Assembly (NCBI GenBank): GCA_036852015.1
Contig: JAANDG010000027.1
Coordinates: 186,001-250,000 of the forward strand
DNA from: Pelodera strongyloides
Taxonomy: Eukaryota; Nematoda; Chromadorea; Rhabditida; Rhabditidae
DNA length: 64,000 bases
Reading direction: 5' to 3'
The notes below the pieces were generated by a model. That model saw nothing but the letters and a program-made list of their open reading frames with translations, was not told the DNA's origin and made no database searches. Below are positions 63,352 through 64,000 of this stretch, one piece after another; positions within the stretch are counted from its first letter, which is position 1; each line of letters starts with the position of its first letter. The translations under genes and the position numbers were made by a program.

Positions 63352-64000
63352 ACAGTCACAATAAGGAAATGAAACAGTGACGGAAGTTCTAGAAGGTGTT
63401 TCAAAGACAATAAAGGACAATGTGGCTCGAATTCCAAAGTCAAAACTCAATGAGAAAGAATTTCTTAGTAAATCTTGACATCAGAACTAACTTGCTCTGG
63501 CGCCATAGACCACATGTACAGCATCTGCGCGGCGCTTTTGCGCGCTGCATAAGCTTGACCCGATTCGTGCGCCGACTCTGCGCGAGCGAACGGCCGTCCG
63601 GTGGCAAGGCTCAATTAGAATATATTCAGACTGGCAAACATAAACAGGTCGGGAAAACTTGAATATTCCCTTTCCTGGACGGAATTTCGTGTTTTGGAAC
63701 TGGTCTAATTGTAATTCCAGTTTGGAATACTTCTACGTTGAGACACCAAAACAAAACTGTCGTGACCTGAAGAAATGTAGTTTGGAACTTATTCAAATTT
63801 CACTTTTGTCTAGCAAGTTTACTATACTGTAGCTGTCGCATAATAGAGGATCTTTGACAAGGAAATTAAAAATAAGCAATTCAACCAATCAATCTATTAT
63901 AGCCAATTCGTCTAGAATTTCCATGAGAAATTCAAAATGAAAAAAAATGTACGAAAAAAATGGCGTATCTTGGAACTACACGAGAATACTTAACTTAACC
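63352..64000. other. Window end, unassigned
   Basis: No gene recognised. A short GC-rich patch lies at about 63525-63610. Confidence 0.3.

Overview
The window looks like a nematode nuclear genome. It is AT-rich, its genes are split by many GT-AG introns, it holds several interstitial arrays of the nematode telomere unit TTAGGC, and one gene encodes a cuticlin-type ZP protein. I could not fix the species. All gene models below are hand-built from splice signals, reading phase and protein motifs; none has transcript support.

Layout. Bases 1-366 are the 3' end of a RING-like zinc-binding gene. From 2.4 to 17.5 kb lies a locally duplicated cluster: a Ser/Thr kinase gene (2459-5943), a lone signal-peptide exon (6692-6743), a 5'-truncated and broken kinase copy (7959-10168), two apparently complete genes for ~105-residue secreted proteins with one thrombospondin type-1 repeat each (11976-12725 and 13769-15355), and a decayed third copy (16405-17492). 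The order suggests that a kinase + TSR-protein unit was duplicated and that a breakpoint removed the back of one TSR gene and the front of one kinase. Bases 17.5-26.3 kb are repeats with no convincing gene. From 26.3 to 47.4 kb, 34 exons with consistent phases encode a P4-type ATPase (phospholipid flippase, ~1,200 residues) on the plus strand; its fifth intron holds a CR1/Jockey-like non-LTR retrotransposon with an ORF1 and a twice-frameshifted ORF2. From 57.7 back to 49.4 kb, 15 minus-strand exons encode a ZP-domain cuticlin-like membrane protein of ~543 residues. The last 6 kb is mostly repeats, with one possible signal-peptide exon.

The strongest non-genic signal is a swarm of about 45 short fold-back elements (MITEs) from roughly ten families. 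Nearly all begin TTAAAG and end CTTTAA, so all seem to use TTAA targets. In three places three different families are joined end to end and share one TTAA at each junction, because the end of one element is the target of the next. Many sit in introns of the flippase and ZP genes, some within a few bases of a splice site. No transposase gene for them is present in the window.

The genes are not visibly part of one pathway. The flippase acts in membrane lipid asymmetry, the ZP protein probably at the apical epidermal surface or cuticle, and the kinase/TSR cluster looks like a lineage-specific local expansion.
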